A stretch of DNA of 64,000 nt from Vibrio splendidus (GTDB lineage Bacteria > Pseudomonadota > Gammaproteobacteria > Enterobacterales > Vibrionaceae), in assembly GCF_024347615.1 (NCBI RefSeq), contig NZ_AP025509.1, forward strand, positions 1,426,001-1,490,000. Direction: 5' to 3'. Below, piece after piece: positions 1 through 8,465 of the stretch. Position 1 is the stretch's first letter. Every line of letters begins with the position of its first letter. The notes below the pieces were generated by a model. It did not search any database. It saw nothing but the letters and a program-made list of their open reading frames with translations, and was not told where the DNA came from. The position numbers and the translations under genes were made by a program.

Positions 1-263
1 CCAATAATGCCGCAACATGCTGCCCAGAAAATGTCGTGTCGATTTGCCCAATTAAGCTTAAAGTCGACTTTTTTCTGTGGTTTACCCATCGCATTGCTGA
101 CTTGGATAATCACAAATAAGGTAATGAAGGCTACGGTATAGCGAACCCATACCAAGACCTGTGCATCCATTACTTCTAGAATTGGTGTTCCAACGATCCA
201 TGGAATACCCCATAGCAGGCCAATGAAAATGGCCGCGATCCAACCTTTTACTGTATTACTCAT
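1..263 (-). CDS. EamA/DMT-family transporter, N-terminal part
   Basis: This is the N-terminal 87 codons of a membrane protein that runs off the left edge of the window. The ATG is at 263-261 and the frame stays open to base 1. The translation begins MSNTVKGWIAAIFIGLLWGI, followed by a short loop and a second hydrophobic stretch (VWVRYTVAFITLFVIIQV). Helices with a G-x-x-W-G-x-P turn near residue 17-22 are typical of EamA-domain drug/metabolite transporters. It starts 23 nt after the stop of the racemase-like gene and very probably shares its transcript, so it may import or export the compound handled by that operon. The family call rests on the first two helices only. Confidence 0.6.
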   Translation of the reverse strand, partial: MSNTVKGWIAAIFIGLLWGIPWIVGTPILEVMDAQVLVWVRYTVAFITLFVIIQVSNAMGKPQKKVDFKLNWANRHDIFWAACCGII

Positions 264-286
264 CTTTAAATTCCTTTCATTGGTTG

Positions 287-1057
287 CTATTGATTTAGCA
301 ATTGTCCGTAACCTGGACACTGAGCTGTCTTGCCGACTAGGTGCATGCAATGCCAGAACATCGCAGAGTTGCTGCACACGACAGGGATACCAAATCGATC
401 TTCAATCTCTTGAATGTGGTCAAGAACACGAAGGTTGGTGCAAGACATAAATACAACATCGGCACTAGAATCAGGCAGCATTTCGCTTAATGCTTCCATC
501 ATTGATTCCTTTGAAACCGTGGTAATGTCAGTGTCTTTCTCAATACCAAGTGAACCTAAAACAGGAACTTCAAAGCCAGCGGCAGTCAGTTGTTGATAAA
601 GAGGGAAATTCACTTCTGTTGGATAAGGGGAAAACACGGCAACTTTCTTTGCACCCAAGTGCTTAAATGCAGCTTGAGCAGCTGTCCATGGATTCGTTGC
701 GGGAATATCACCGCGATTTTGTGTAAGAAGGTTTGCTACTTTTTCTTCACCAATAATGATAGAAGCTGAAGTGCAACCAAACGCCATAACATCCATCGGT
801 AAGCCAGTCGCAATCAAATCTGATGCTTCACTGATTCCAACCGCAATTTGGTCGAGCGCTTCTGGTGTCATCTCGCTGCTGTAATAAACGCGGGAGCTAA
901 ACACACCCGCTTGTGTACCCAGTAACTTTGCCCAGTCCATCTCTAAAGAGTGGTCAGTACTTAGTTGTACTAAACCGATATGAACTCGACCAATTCTTGG
1001 GGCCTGAACGTGCTGTAATGGGATTTCAAATTGACGAAACTGTTCTATTGTTTGCAT
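287..1057 (-). CDS. Asp/Glu racemase / maleate isomerase-family protein (module A)
   Basis: A 256-residue cytoplasmic enzyme of the Asp/Glu racemase superfamily, nearest the maleate isomerase / arylmalonate decarboxylase / EutA branch. The two cysteine motifs of the fold are present: GCTSAS near residue 95 and SCTNLR near residue 206, with ATNPWTA and SNSAMFWH as other family landmarks. Two cysteines argue for proton-transfer chemistry (racemisation or isomerisation). It sits between the M24 hydrolase (95-nt gap) and the DMT transporter (23-nt gap), all on the minus strand. A paralogue lies at 43838-44632 in a similar setting. Actual substrate unknown; a racemase or isomerase acting on an N-substituted or diamino acid is an inference from neighbours. 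Confidence 0.75.
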   Translation of the reverse strand: MQTIEQFRQFEIPLQHVQAPRIGRVHIGLVQLSTDHSLEMDWAKLLGTQAGVFSSRVYYSSEMTPEALDQIAVGISEASDLIATGLPMDVMAFGCTSASIIIGEEKVANLLTQNRGDIPATNPWTAAQAAFKHLGAKKVAVFSPYPTEVNFPLYQQLTAAGFEVPVLGSLGIEKDTDITTVSKESMMEALSEMLPDSSADVVFMSCTNLRVLDHIQEIEDRFGIPVVCSNSAMFWHCMHLVGKTAQCPGYGQLLNQ

Positions 1058-1152
1058 GAGAAACTCGTATTTTTATAATTTTTATGTGCTGACTCTGGAG
1101 TCCAGAGCCAGCTTTTGTAGGGTGTTAAATTTGTAAGGTGTTAAGTTTTGAG

Positions 1153-2316
1153 CTAAATAATGATCAGTTCTGGCTCTGCGCGTTTGCTTAACCATTCAGC
1201 GCCGTCTTCAGTAATCACGATATTCTCTTCGTGAACCATTGACTTACCCGGTGCGTAAACCATGCCCGGTTCTAATGTCATCACCATACCCGGCTTAAGT
1301 ACTGTGTTGTCGGTAGCCGTGTTAGACGGGCGCTCTGTCAGCTCCATACCTAAACCATGACCAAGACGACCAACGTCGTTGCCCAATGCACCATTGGCTT
1401 CTAATACTCCCCACATCGCGTTGTAGATGTCAGTCGTGGTTGCGCCCGGTTTCGCAGCCTCAAAGCCTTTCGTGGTCGCTTCGTAAGTAGCGCGGTATGC
1501 CGCTTTGGTTTGCTCACTTGCATGACCAAATGCCCAGTTACGGTCGAAATCAGAGAAATAACCATCGCGTACAGCACCCGTATCGATGATCAACACATCT
1601 CCCGGTTCAATGATGCGATCGGTAGGACCCATGATGATGCTGTCATAACCATCTGGCCCTGAGCCTGCGATGATGTAAGGGCATTCGTCCGCACCTTCTA
1701 ACAACATATCGATACGGAACTGTTTACAGATTTCACGCTCGGTCATGCCGGCTTTTGCGTATTGAGGGATCTTGCTAAACCCAACATTGGTAATGCGGCA
1801 GATTTCACGTGTTTTCTCGATTTCAGCTTGTGACTTGATCTGACGAAGTTCATGCATTGCTAAAGACACATCAACAAAGTCTTTCTTAACCATGGTGGTT
1901 AATTTCAAGTAATTGTTCACAGGCATACGTAGGTGAGATTCAATGCCCAGCGTTGCGCCTACTCGGCCATGACGACAAGGCAGAGAGTTCAATGCGCTAG
2001 CTACTAAACTAATGCCATCATCTTCAGGACGAGGAGAAGGCCAAGTAATAATGTTATCGACCCATGTTCCCGCCATACCACTTGCTCCTATTTCAGGAAC
2101 AATCGCAATCGGCTTTCCTTCTGCAGGAACGATGACAAACCATGGACGAGTTGGGCTGTGCCAAAACTGAGTGTGGAAGCCAGTGAAGTAGCGAACGTTG
2201 GGTTCGGTTGTGAAAATCATCGCATCCAGATTCATCTCATACATGACTTTTTGAGCGCGTGATGTTCTGTGTTCAAACTCAGCTTGTTCAAAGCCGCGGT
2301 TTAGGTAGTTAGTCAT
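1153..2316 (-). CDS. M24-family metallohydrolase (Xaa-Pro peptidase-like), module A
   Basis: 387 residues with the pita-bread fold of the M24 family: an N-terminal creatinase-like domain (about 1-155) and a C-terminal catalytic domain. All five metal ligands can be placed: D245 (IDTG), D256 (SDFDR), H320 (GHGLGM), E349 (LEPGM) and E364 (HEEN). So it is likely a dinuclear-metal hydrolase rather than a dead homologue. M24 proteins include aminopeptidase P, prolidase, creatinase and ectoine hydrolase, so substrate cannot be read from the fold. An AGAGG ribosome site lies about 7 nt before the ATG. First gene of the minus-strand operon with the racemase and DMT genes. The paralogue at 38039-39220 shares long stretches (for example SPTRPWF and WPSPRPEDDGISL). 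Confidence 0.82.
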   Translation of the reverse strand: MTNYLNRGFEQAEFEHRTSRAQKVMYEMNLDAMIFTTEPNVRYFTGFHTQFWHSPTRPWFVIVPAEGKPIAIVPEIGASGMAGTWVDNIITWPSPRPEDDGISLVASALNSLPCRHGRVGATLGIESHLRMPVNNYLKLTTMVKKDFVDVSLAMHELRQIKSQAEIEKTREICRITNVGFSKIPQYAKAGMTEREICKQFRIDMLLEGADECPYIIAGSGPDGYDSIIMGPTDRIIEPGDVLIIDTGAVRDGYFSDFDRNWAFGHASEQTKAAYRATYEATTKGFEAAKPGATTTDIYNAMWGVLEANGALGNDVGRLGHGLGMELTERPSNTATDNTVLKPGMVMTLEPGMVYAPGKSMVHEENIVITEDGAEWLSKRAEPELIII

Positions 2317-2658
2317 TGGAACCTCTAATTATTGTATTTAGGTAGGCACTTCTGCTGCTCTTCACAACCAGTAACCAACCCTATAGTTCAATTTTGTTTA
2401 CGTTACGGTGAGCATCTTACTGACATTTAAGTTAAATAATGTGACCAAGATCTTAGGGTTAACTATAGTGACCAGAAAGCATCTAAAACTGGAAATGTTG
2501 TTGATTACGATCAATTTTAGGTACTTATTTGTAACTTTAGGCTTGTGTAGGAAGCGGATATATAGTCTTATAGTTACATAAAGTTAATTGGCAACTTGAA
2601 ATACATCGAGTAACCAAAGATAATGAAAGGCAATTAAAGTTAACAACAGTGGTCTAAA
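2317..2658. promoter_or_regulatory. Divergent promoter region between the module A operons
   Basis: This 342-bp gap separates the minus-strand M24 operon from the plus-strand regulator-RidA-lyase genes and must hold promoters for both. It is AT-rich. The short motif GTGACCA occurs twice (near 2439 and 2469) and could be a regulator half-site repeat, but I cannot assign it. No RNA gene or further reading frame with a ribosome site was seen. Confidence 0.4.
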
Positions 2659-3336
2659 ATGAACGCATCAGCATATAAATCGTTTAACGTAGAATTCACC
2701 GACAATGACAGAGAGCATCTCGCACTGAACTTTCGCTTAGCCGAAACCATTGCCGACTTTATTGGTCCGCACTGTGAGGTTGTGATTCATTCATTCGAGA
2801 GCTTTGAAAAGTCGGTAGTGAAGATAGTGAACGGACACCACACGGGTCGAGAAGTAGGGTCACCTATCACCGATCTGGGGCTGAAGATGCTGAGTGTGTT
2901 TGAGAGCACTGGTGAGGTCACGCCAAAGAGTTACTTCACCACCAGCAAAGATGGATCGTTACTTAAGTCTACGACCTGTGTACTAGCTGGAGAAAGTGGC
3001 AAACCAATTGGGCTGTTCTGTATCAATATGAACTTGTCTCACCCGTTTCCTGAGATCATAAAAACTTTAATGCCAGACATGGCTCATGCCCCTGTGGGTG
3101 TGCATGAGAACTTTGGAGCTTCAACAACAGAAGTGATTGAGCAAGCGCTTGAGCACGCTATTTTTGAAGTCGACAACGATGAGTCAGTCAACTTAAAAGG
3201 TCGAAACAAAGCCATTACCAAGCAGTTGCTTGAGAACGGTATTTTCGAATTAAAAGAGGCGACAGCATTCGTATCTGAGCGTCTTGGTATTACTCGCCAC
3301 GCTATTTACAAATACATCCGCGAGTTTAGAGCATAG
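2659..3336 (+). CDS. YheO-like PAS/HTH transcriptional regulator
   Basis: 225 residues. The N-terminal two thirds (about 20-140) resemble the YheO-like PAS domain (H-C-E-V-V-I-H-S-F near 38-46, then GKPIGLFCINMNL around 115-127). The last ~50 residues are a helix-turn-helix of the type found in these proteins (ending ATAFVSERLGITRHAIYKYI). Members of this family are usually local regulators of amino-acid or nucleotide catabolic genes. It is divergent from the M24 operon and is followed after 22 nt by ridA, then the lyase gene, so it probably senses an intermediate and controls both sides of module A. Effector unknown. Confidence 0.8.
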   Translation: MNASAYKSFNVEFTDNDREHLALNFRLAETIADFIGPHCEVVIHSFESFEKSVVKIVNGHHTGREVGSPITDLGLKMLSVFESTGEVTPKSYFTTSKDGSLLKSTTCVLAGESGKPIGLFCINMNLSHPFPEIIKTLMPDMAHAPVGVHENFGASTTEVIEQALEHAIFEVDNDESVNLKGRNKAITKQLLENGIFELKEATAFVSERLGITRHAIYKYIREFRA

Positions 3337-3358
3337 AAATCATATAAAGAGAAACGAA

Positions 3359-3742
3359 ATGAAAACAAAAATCCATACAGATCTAGCACCAGCAGCAATC
3401 GGCCCTTACTCTCAAGGTATGGCATTCAAAGACCTAATCTTCACTTCAGGTCAATTACCGCTTGATGCAAAAACAATGGCATTTGTTGAAGGTGGCATCA
3501 AAGAGCAAGCTCGTATGTCACTAGAAAATCTAAAAGCAGTTTTGGAACAAAGTGGTGGCTCACTGGATACCGTTATTAAAACCACATGTTTCCTATCTGA
3601 TATGGAAAACTTCGTTGCATTTAACGAGGTGTACACGGAAGTATTTGGTACAGAGAACGCGCCAGCACGCTCTTGTGTTGAAGCCGCTCGTTTGCCAAAA
3701 GACGCACTAGTCGAAGTTGAAGCGATCGCTTACATCAAGTAA
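3359..3742 (+). CDS. ridA: RidA family 2-iminobutanoate/2-iminopropanoate deaminase
   Basis: 127 residues, the usual RidA/YjgF length. RidA enzymes hydrolyse the reactive enamine/imine intermediates (2-aminoacrylate and 2-iminopropanoate) released by PLP lyases. Family marks are AAIGPYSQG at about 13-21, FTSGQLPLD, and the conserved Arg in the PARSCVEAARLPKDALVEVEA segment near the C-terminus. I start it at the ATG at 3359, which follows an AAAGAGAA ribosome site and gives the canonical N-terminus; a longer in-frame version beginning at 3284 would overlap the preceding gene and adds unrelated residues. The position between a YheO regulator and a diaminopropionate ammonia-lyase, whose product is 2-aminoacrylate, explains its role here. 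Confidence 0.93.
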   Translation: MKTKIHTDLAPAAIGPYSQGMAFKDLIFTSGQLPLDAKTMAFVEGGIKEQARMSLENLKAVLEQSGGSLDTVIKTTCFLSDMENFVAFNEVYTEVFGTENAPARSCVEAARLPKDALVEVEAIAYIK

Positions 3743-3868
3743 TCACGTATTGCTTTTAGTGACTGCGTATAGCAAAAAATAACTATGTAATGTTATTAAC
3801 GACAAAGTAAGGTCATTGAACATCGCTTGATGGCCTTTAATTCCTCTGCCTGTATCTAAGTGTGCCCT

Positions 3869-5047
3869 ATGTTAAAACTATCAAAAAATTCATTCTACAC
3901 TGGACAAGTTTGCGAGCTATTCACTGCATCTCAAGCGCAACAAGCGCGTGAGTTTCACCGTCAGATCGAAGGTTACCAACCAACGCCACTTGTCTCTCTT
4001 CCTAATCTTGCTAATCACCTTGGTGTTAAAGCGATCCTAGTAAAAGACGAATCAAAACGCTTCGGTTTGAATGCGTTCAAGGTACTCGGCGGTTCTTACG
4101 CTCTGGGTCGCCAATTGGCAAAACACCTTGGCATTGATATTTCTGAGATCAACCTTAAAACCGTTGCTTCAAAACTGGATAAGCCACTTGTATTTACGAC
4201 AGCAACAGCGGGTAACCATGGCACTGGTGTCGCGTGGGCGGCTCGTGAAATGGGCCAAAAAGCTGTGGTTTATATGCCAAAAGGCTCGTCTCAAGCCAGT
4301 GTTAACCGCATTCAAGGTTTAGGTGCAGAGTGTATCGTGACGGAAGTTAACTACGACGACACGGTACGCATGGCGAACCAAACCGCTCAAGACAACGGTT
4401 GGATGCTAGTTCAAGACACAGCATGGGATGGCTATGAAGAGATCCCAACATGGATCTCTCAAGGTTACATGACCATGGCAGACGAAGCCGTCGAGCAAGT
4501 TCAAGAGCAAGAATTTAGCGCTCCAACTCACGTATTCTTACAAGCTGGCGTAGGTGCAATGGCAGGCGGCATATTAGGCTACCTTGCAGACAAGCTAGGC
4601 GCAGATACATTTGAAACCATCATTGCAGAGCCAGCAGCCGCAGATTGTATTTTCCGCTCAGGCGAGAAAGGCGAAATGGTCAACGTAACTGGTGAGTTGA
4701 ACTCAATAATGGCGGGCCTTGCGTGTGGTGAACCAAACCCAGTGACATGGCCAGTATTGCGTGATTGCAGTAACTACTTTATCTCGGTTGATGACAGTAT
4801 TTCAGCAAACGGGATGCGTGTTCTAGGTAACCCACTACAAGGTGACAGCCAAATCATCAGCGGTGAGTCAGGTGCGATTACACTAGGTCTTCTTTACCAA
4901 CTTTGCCGAGAGGGCGCAGACCAAGCAACGCGTGACACTCTAGGCTTAAATGAAGACGCAACCATCATGCTCTTCAGCACGGAAGGCGACACCAACCAAA
5001 CACGTTACCGCGACATCGTTTGGAATGGATTGCACCACTCTAGCTAA
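3869..5047 (+). CDS. dpaL: Diaminopropionate ammonia-lyase (DpaL/YgeX type)
   Basis: 392 residues, a fold-type II PLP enzyme that converts 2,3-diaminopropionate to pyruvate and two ammonia via 2-aminoacrylate. It follows E. coli YgeX closely over its length (KDESKRFGLNAFK with the PLP lysine at K71; MAGLACGEPNP; STEGDTN). The striking change is in the TDGNHG motif: here it reads TAGNHG, so A114 replaces the Asp that is D120 in E. coli YgeX, the residue proposed to deprotonate the D-isomer. I prefer the ATG at 3869; an in-frame GTG at 3860 would add three residues and has no better ribosome site. Downstream of ridA by 126 nt and followed by a strong terminator. A distant paralogue is at 45611-46810. 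Confidence 0.9.
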   Translation: MLKLSKNSFYTGQVCELFTASQAQQAREFHRQIEGYQPTPLVSLPNLANHLGVKAILVKDESKRFGLNAFKVLGGSYALGRQLAKHLGIDISEINLKTVASKLDKPLVFTTATAGNHGTGVAWAAREMGQKAVVYMPKGSSQASVNRIQGLGAECIVTEVNYDDTVRMANQTAQDNGWMLVQDTAWDGYEEIPTWISQGYMTMADEAVEQVQEQEFSAPTHVFLQAGVGAMAGGILGYLADKLGADTFETIIAEPAAADCIFRSGEKGEMVNVTGELNSIMAGLACGEPNPVTWPVLRDCSNYFISVDDSISANGMRVLGNPLQGDSQIISGESGAITLGLLYQLCREGADQATRDTLGLNEDATIMLFSTEGDTNQTRYRDIVWNGLHHSS

Positions 5048-5082
5048 TTGCTGACGGTAATAAACTCCACAACACTAACGAC

Positions 5083-5113
5083 AAAGCCACAGCGAACGCT
5101 GTGGCTTTTCTTT
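5083..5113 (+). terminator. Rho-independent terminator after dpaL
   Basis: A 12-bp perfect inverted repeat, AAAGCCACAGCG / CGCTGTGGCTTT (5083-5094 and 5097-5108), runs into a T-rich tract on the plus strand. It ends the regulator-ridA-dpaL unit. Confidence 0.85.
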
Positions 5114-5154
5114 TGCCAGTTGTTCTTTAATCGCTCTCTCAAAGCACCATTTTT

Positions 5155-5706
5155 CTAACTCGCACCTTGATTGAGTAACCAATAGCTCACCGGGTTATCC
5201 GGACACTGATATGGCCCACACTCCACAAACGTAGCAATAGCATTCAATGCCACCACCGCGATTGCCAGTAGACACACAATCCGCCCGAAATTGCCCATCT
5301 TGTAAGGTTCATGAGATTCGGTCTTATTGGTCAGCATCAAAATAACCGACACAGCAAGAATCGTCGCCACAAACAGTACAAATGCCCATGTGTAATAGTG
5401 CATTCCCAAAATAGGACTGCCGTAGCCCGGTGTTCCGGGAATTACGTGCAAAGAGACTTGTCTTAGCGATGTGGCCACACCATACAAAGCACCAATCAGA
5501 ATGACACCATAGTGACGAGATTGAGGCCCATAAACCACATTCAGCATGAAGCCAAACGCCACCATCACAAAACCAATGCGCTGCAACAAACACAAAGGAC
5601 AAGGAAGTTCATTTAACACGAACTGCAGAACAAAGCCGATCAATAAAACGGCTGTCATGCCTAGCAGGCCAAGCGTATTCAAGAGAGTTAACTGATTTCG
5701 ATTCAT
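5155..5706 (-). CDS. DsbB/DsbI-family disulfide oxidoreductase
   Basis: 183-residue inner-membrane protein with four hydrophobic segments. A CPLC redox motif (C36, C39) sits at the end of the first helix, as in DsbB (which passes electrons from DsbA to quinone). A second Cys pair, CGPYQC (C163, C168), lies after the last membrane segment rather than in the usual second periplasmic loop, so this looks like a DsbB paralogue and not the housekeeping enzyme. It starts 9 nt after a small DUF5993-type gene with a GGAGC ribosome site, and the two form an operon. The partner DsbA is not in the window. Confidence 0.82.
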   Translation of the reverse strand: MNRNQLTLLNTLGLLGMTAVLLIGFVLQFVLNELPCPLCLLQRIGFVMVAFGFMLNVVYGPQSRHYGVILIGALYGVATSLRQVSLHVIPGTPGYGSPILGMHYYTWAFVLFVATILAVSVILMLTNKTESHEPYKMGNFGRIVCLLAIAVVALNAIATFVECGPYQCPDNPVSYWLLNQGAS

Positions 5707-5715
5707 GCTAGCTCC

Positions 5716-5880
5716 TTACAATAAGATCGAGAGTGGATCAGTCGCATGATGATTGAACCAATACAAACCAAGGATCACTGAGCTAGCGAAAAAGCCATAC
5801 GCAGCGGTCTTTGTACCAAAAAAAGCACATATCATCGCTACAAGTAATAACAAAAACAGTAAAGACATCATAAGGGGCAT
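5716..5880 (-). CDS. Small DUF5993-type membrane protein upstream of dsbB-like gene
   Basis: A 54-residue frame found by reading the minus strand: ATG at 5880-5878, TAA at 5718-5716. It begins MPLMMSLLFLLLLVAMICAF and continues with a second hydrophobic segment (YGFFASSVILGLYWF), then HHATDPLSILL. It therefore has two membrane helices and a short tail. A strong AAGGAGGGG ribosome site precedes the ATG, and a second in-frame ATG lies 9 nt inside. Small proteins of this shape (DUF5993) commonly sit next to DsbB-family genes; the family assignment is from memory of that pattern. Function unknown; a subunit or chaperone of the adjacent quinone-linked oxidoreductase is an inference. Confidence 0.72.
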   Translation of the reverse strand: MPLMMSLLFLLLLVAMICAFFGTKTAAYGFFASSVILGLYWFNHHATDPLSILL

Positions 5881-5948
5881 CCCCTCCTTATTTATCGAGT
5901 TCAGTCATATTGAACATCATAAAACACCCGCACCTACTTCCTTAGTCA

Positions 5949-5963
5949 TTCACCTTAGGTGAA
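5949..5963. promoter_or_regulatory. 15-bp perfect palindrome, candidate operator
   Basis: TTCACCT-T-AGGTGAA is a 7-1-7 perfect inverted repeat 69 bp upstream of the small membrane-protein start. Its size and position suit an operator for the DUF5993-dsbB pair or for the divergent gene at 6169. The binding protein is unknown. Confidence 0.4.
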
Positions 5964-6168
5964 CCAATGGATTACGGATTTAAAATCATCAACTTAATAG
6001 TTGTTAGTAACCTCCAAACTGTCAAGTTAGAAGCTATATGCTGATATCTATTCGAGCTAACCTCCCGATGTACACCGAACCCCAATACCGTGCTTTGCTA
6101 CACTGACATAGCGTGAGATGCTTAATTTGGCTGATATTAAATCGCTCCCATTGTGACTAGGAAGCTTG

Positions 6169-8412
6169 ATGAAAAAACACCGTACTCGACAACTCTTGGC
6201 CCTTCCCTTCACATGCCTTGTGTCTTCAAACACCAGCTTGGCAAGCTATACCATTGTGCTACCAAGCCAACATGAGAATGGGTTCAATTTACATGGCTCC
6301 CCCTTATCAGCCAGAGAGGTGATCGATTGGGAGGTCAACAATAGTGACTTAGTGTTTGGGGCTTACGCCGATAAAAATGATAACGAAAGCGTCAGCGCGA
6401 TTGGTTATATGTACAACCAAAAATTGGATCTGAATTCAGGAGAATTAGAAAACGAAATTAGAAATGCCGCAGAGCGAAATGGCATTGATTACGAAGATTT
6501 TTTCCTACATTTTTCAGAAGACACGATTCTGGCAGAGCCTGATACGAGTCACGGTGCCAATACCACTTTAAATCGCAAACCTATGATTATCGGCTATACC
6601 GCTGATGAAAAGCACGCGGGCTTTTCTCTTTATCAACCACCACCTTGGGATGCTGATGTGTTTGAATATTTCGACAAAGGTGGCGCTCTCTACGTTTATC
6701 ACTCTGAGAAATTCAATCACTTAGCATTTGAATTTTCACACTTTGCACAGGGCGGAGAGTTTCAGATTGAGTATCCATCATCGATGAATATTGAGGGCAA
6801 AGTCACGGCATGGTCTAACGTCGTTATAACGGAAGATAACACAAGCAACATGACCCGAAACCAAGCCGTAAACTGGCGAGTCCCATCTAACTGGGTAAGA
6901 GCAAATACTCATGATGGAAGTGGCCAGAGTTATGGTGGGGGTCAGTATTTTGGTTCTACGTTTATTCGAGATGGCGGGCGTTTATACATTGTTAGAGTAC
7001 GCTGGCAAGGGAGCCAAAATGATATCCGCCCTCGCTTAAATCAAGTTCAATTGAAGGACTATTTCCCGAGAATCGTACTCAAAGATCTGCAGACTTCAAA
7101 GACAGATTCACAACCACCAAACGAAACCAAGTATTGGCGCAAGATCCGTGGTTTTGACCAATCAGCCGATCTCGACCAAGACAACTATTTATCACCTGTT
7201 GAATATAAAAATAGGAACAACAAATTGGCTACTGCTCGATTTCGTTGGGAGTCTCGCGTCATTCCTTTCGGCCGAATGTGGAACCAAAACTCATCATGGT
7301 CATTGACCAACCTTGCTAACCCAGATCTACTGATGTTGATGCGAAACTACTATTCCAAACATTGGGGGCAACAAGGGCTCAATGGCGCCTACAACGACGA
7401 TACCAATAAGCTTTTAGGCGGCAACCAATTTGAGGTTTATTCAGGAGGAACCATTCAAGAGCTTGGTCTTGTCGTAGGGTCTAATGAAGCGGATAAGCAA
7501 TACAAAACGCAATTCGCAGCCTTTCTCAAACGGTTATCAGCTAACGACGACACTCTTTCAATTGGCCTTAATATTGGAACGGCCAACCTTTATGGCCGAA
7601 ACGGGCAATCACACTTAATTGACTCAGGAAACCTGTACTTTAGGGAGCACTACTTATTCCCCTCTACAGGCTTTAGTGGTTATGCCGGATTGTCTAAGTT
7701 TTGGGATAGCTCAGCGTTAGCTAACACTGATTCAAACGTTATATTCCAAGCCACTACTCGCTATGGGCGCGTTCAATACCTAGGTAACAGCCAAGATAAC
7801 TGGCAACAAGATCAGTATTCAACCCTCGCTATTTATTACCTCAGTTACCAGCCACAGCATAGTTATTTTAACCAGTGGAATAACAGTTATGTGTATGGCA
7901 GCGGCAATACTTCCGAAGAGAATTTTTGGAAGAGTGGTGTGCCGAAAAACATAGCTTACCGACCGACACAACTGCTCAAGGTCGACCTAGGCTTTCCAGC
8001 CAACCGGATTCCGAATGCATTAGAGCCCATTCCGTTGATGCTTTCGACCACACACTCAACACCCAGTGACTACACCATTGTCGGCGATTCAACCAAGCAT
8101 CAAGTTGTGCATGCTGATCTGCCAAACGGTAAGGTTCAGCTGTTACCAACCTATACCTATTTTCTTTATCGTTCGGAAACAAACATCGTAGAAGGCGGCT
8201 CAGAAGAGATGGTGCTCGCAAGAGAGTTTGAGCAAGGTCGCGTACTTTATCGAACCGATTTCTATGGTAAAAATCGTGACTTCTATTCGGCACCGAAACT
8301 CAGTATTCCATTAAACAAGCCAATGAGGCCCGTCGATGTGAATGGCAATATTGGCGACTATGTAAATGAAGTTAAGCTTGGGGGGTATCAAGGGCTATTT
8401 CTGTTTTATTAA
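6169..8412 (+). CDS. Large secreted protein, possible TIM-barrel carbohydrate-active enzyme
   Basis: 747 residues; I do not recognise the family. The start is the ATG at 6169 after AGGAAG (a TTG lies one codon earlier). It has a signal peptide (about 1-26, ending SLA). Residues 27-300 look like beta-rich domains (G-, W- and Y-rich). D334-x-D336-x-D338-x-Y-x-S342-x-x-E345 is a canonical EF-hand calcium loop. It is followed by a stretch (about 355-480) with the feel of a glycoside-hydrolase barrel: RWESRVIPFGRMW, then GLNGAYNDD (similar in shape to the DGxFxD strand of barrel hydrolases), then a later LSIGLNIGTANLYG strand. Located convergent to melR, it could act outside the cell on a polysaccharide, but this is only inference. 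Confidence 0.6.
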   Translation: MKKHRTRQLLALPFTCLVSSNTSLASYTIVLPSQHENGFNLHGSPLSAREVIDWEVNNSDLVFGAYADKNDNESVSAIGYMYNQKLDLNSGELENEIRNAAERNGIDYEDFFLHFSEDTILAEPDTSHGANTTLNRKPMIIGYTADEKHAGFSLYQPPPWDADVFEYFDKGGALYVYHSEKFNHLAFEFSHFAQGGEFQIEYPSSMNIEGKVTAWSNVVITEDNTSNMTRNQAVNWRVPSNWVRANTHDGSGQSYGGGQYFGSTFIRDGGRLYIVRVRWQGSQNDIRPRLNQVQLKDYFPRIVLKDLQTSKTDSQPPNETKYWRKIRGFDQSADLDQDNYLSPVEYKNRNNKLATARFRWESRVIPFGRMWNQNSSWSLTNLANPDLLMLMRNYYSKHWGQQGLNGAYNDDTNKLLGGNQFEVYSGGTIQELGLVVGSNEADKQYKTQFAAFLKRLSANDDTLSIGLNIGTANLYGRNGQSHLIDSGNLYFREHYLFPSTGFSGYAGLSKFWDSSALANTDSNVIFQATTRYGRVQYLGNSQDNWQQDQYSTLAIYYLSYQPQHSYFNQWNNSYVYGSGNTSEENFWKSGVPKNIAYRPTQLLKVDLGFPANRIPNALEPIPLMLSTTHSTPSDYTIVGDSTKHQVVHADLPNGKVQLLPTYTYFLYRSETNIVEGGSEEMVLAREFEQGRVLYRTDFYGKNRDFYSAPKLSIPLNKPMRPVDVNGNIGDYVNEVKLGGYQGLFLFY

Positions 8413-8465
8413 CCCCTAGTTAAGTGTTCAATGTATTAGCCATCTTTACGCAACGCAATAAACAC

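Noticed and set aside
223..596. Plus-strand frames at 223-450 and 414-596
   Set aside because: They lie antisense over the DMT and racemase-like genes, have no ribosome site and show no family features.
5753..5962. 69-codon plus-strand frame
   Set aside because: It is antisense to the small DUF5993-type gene, which has a strong ribosome site and fits the dsbB operon.
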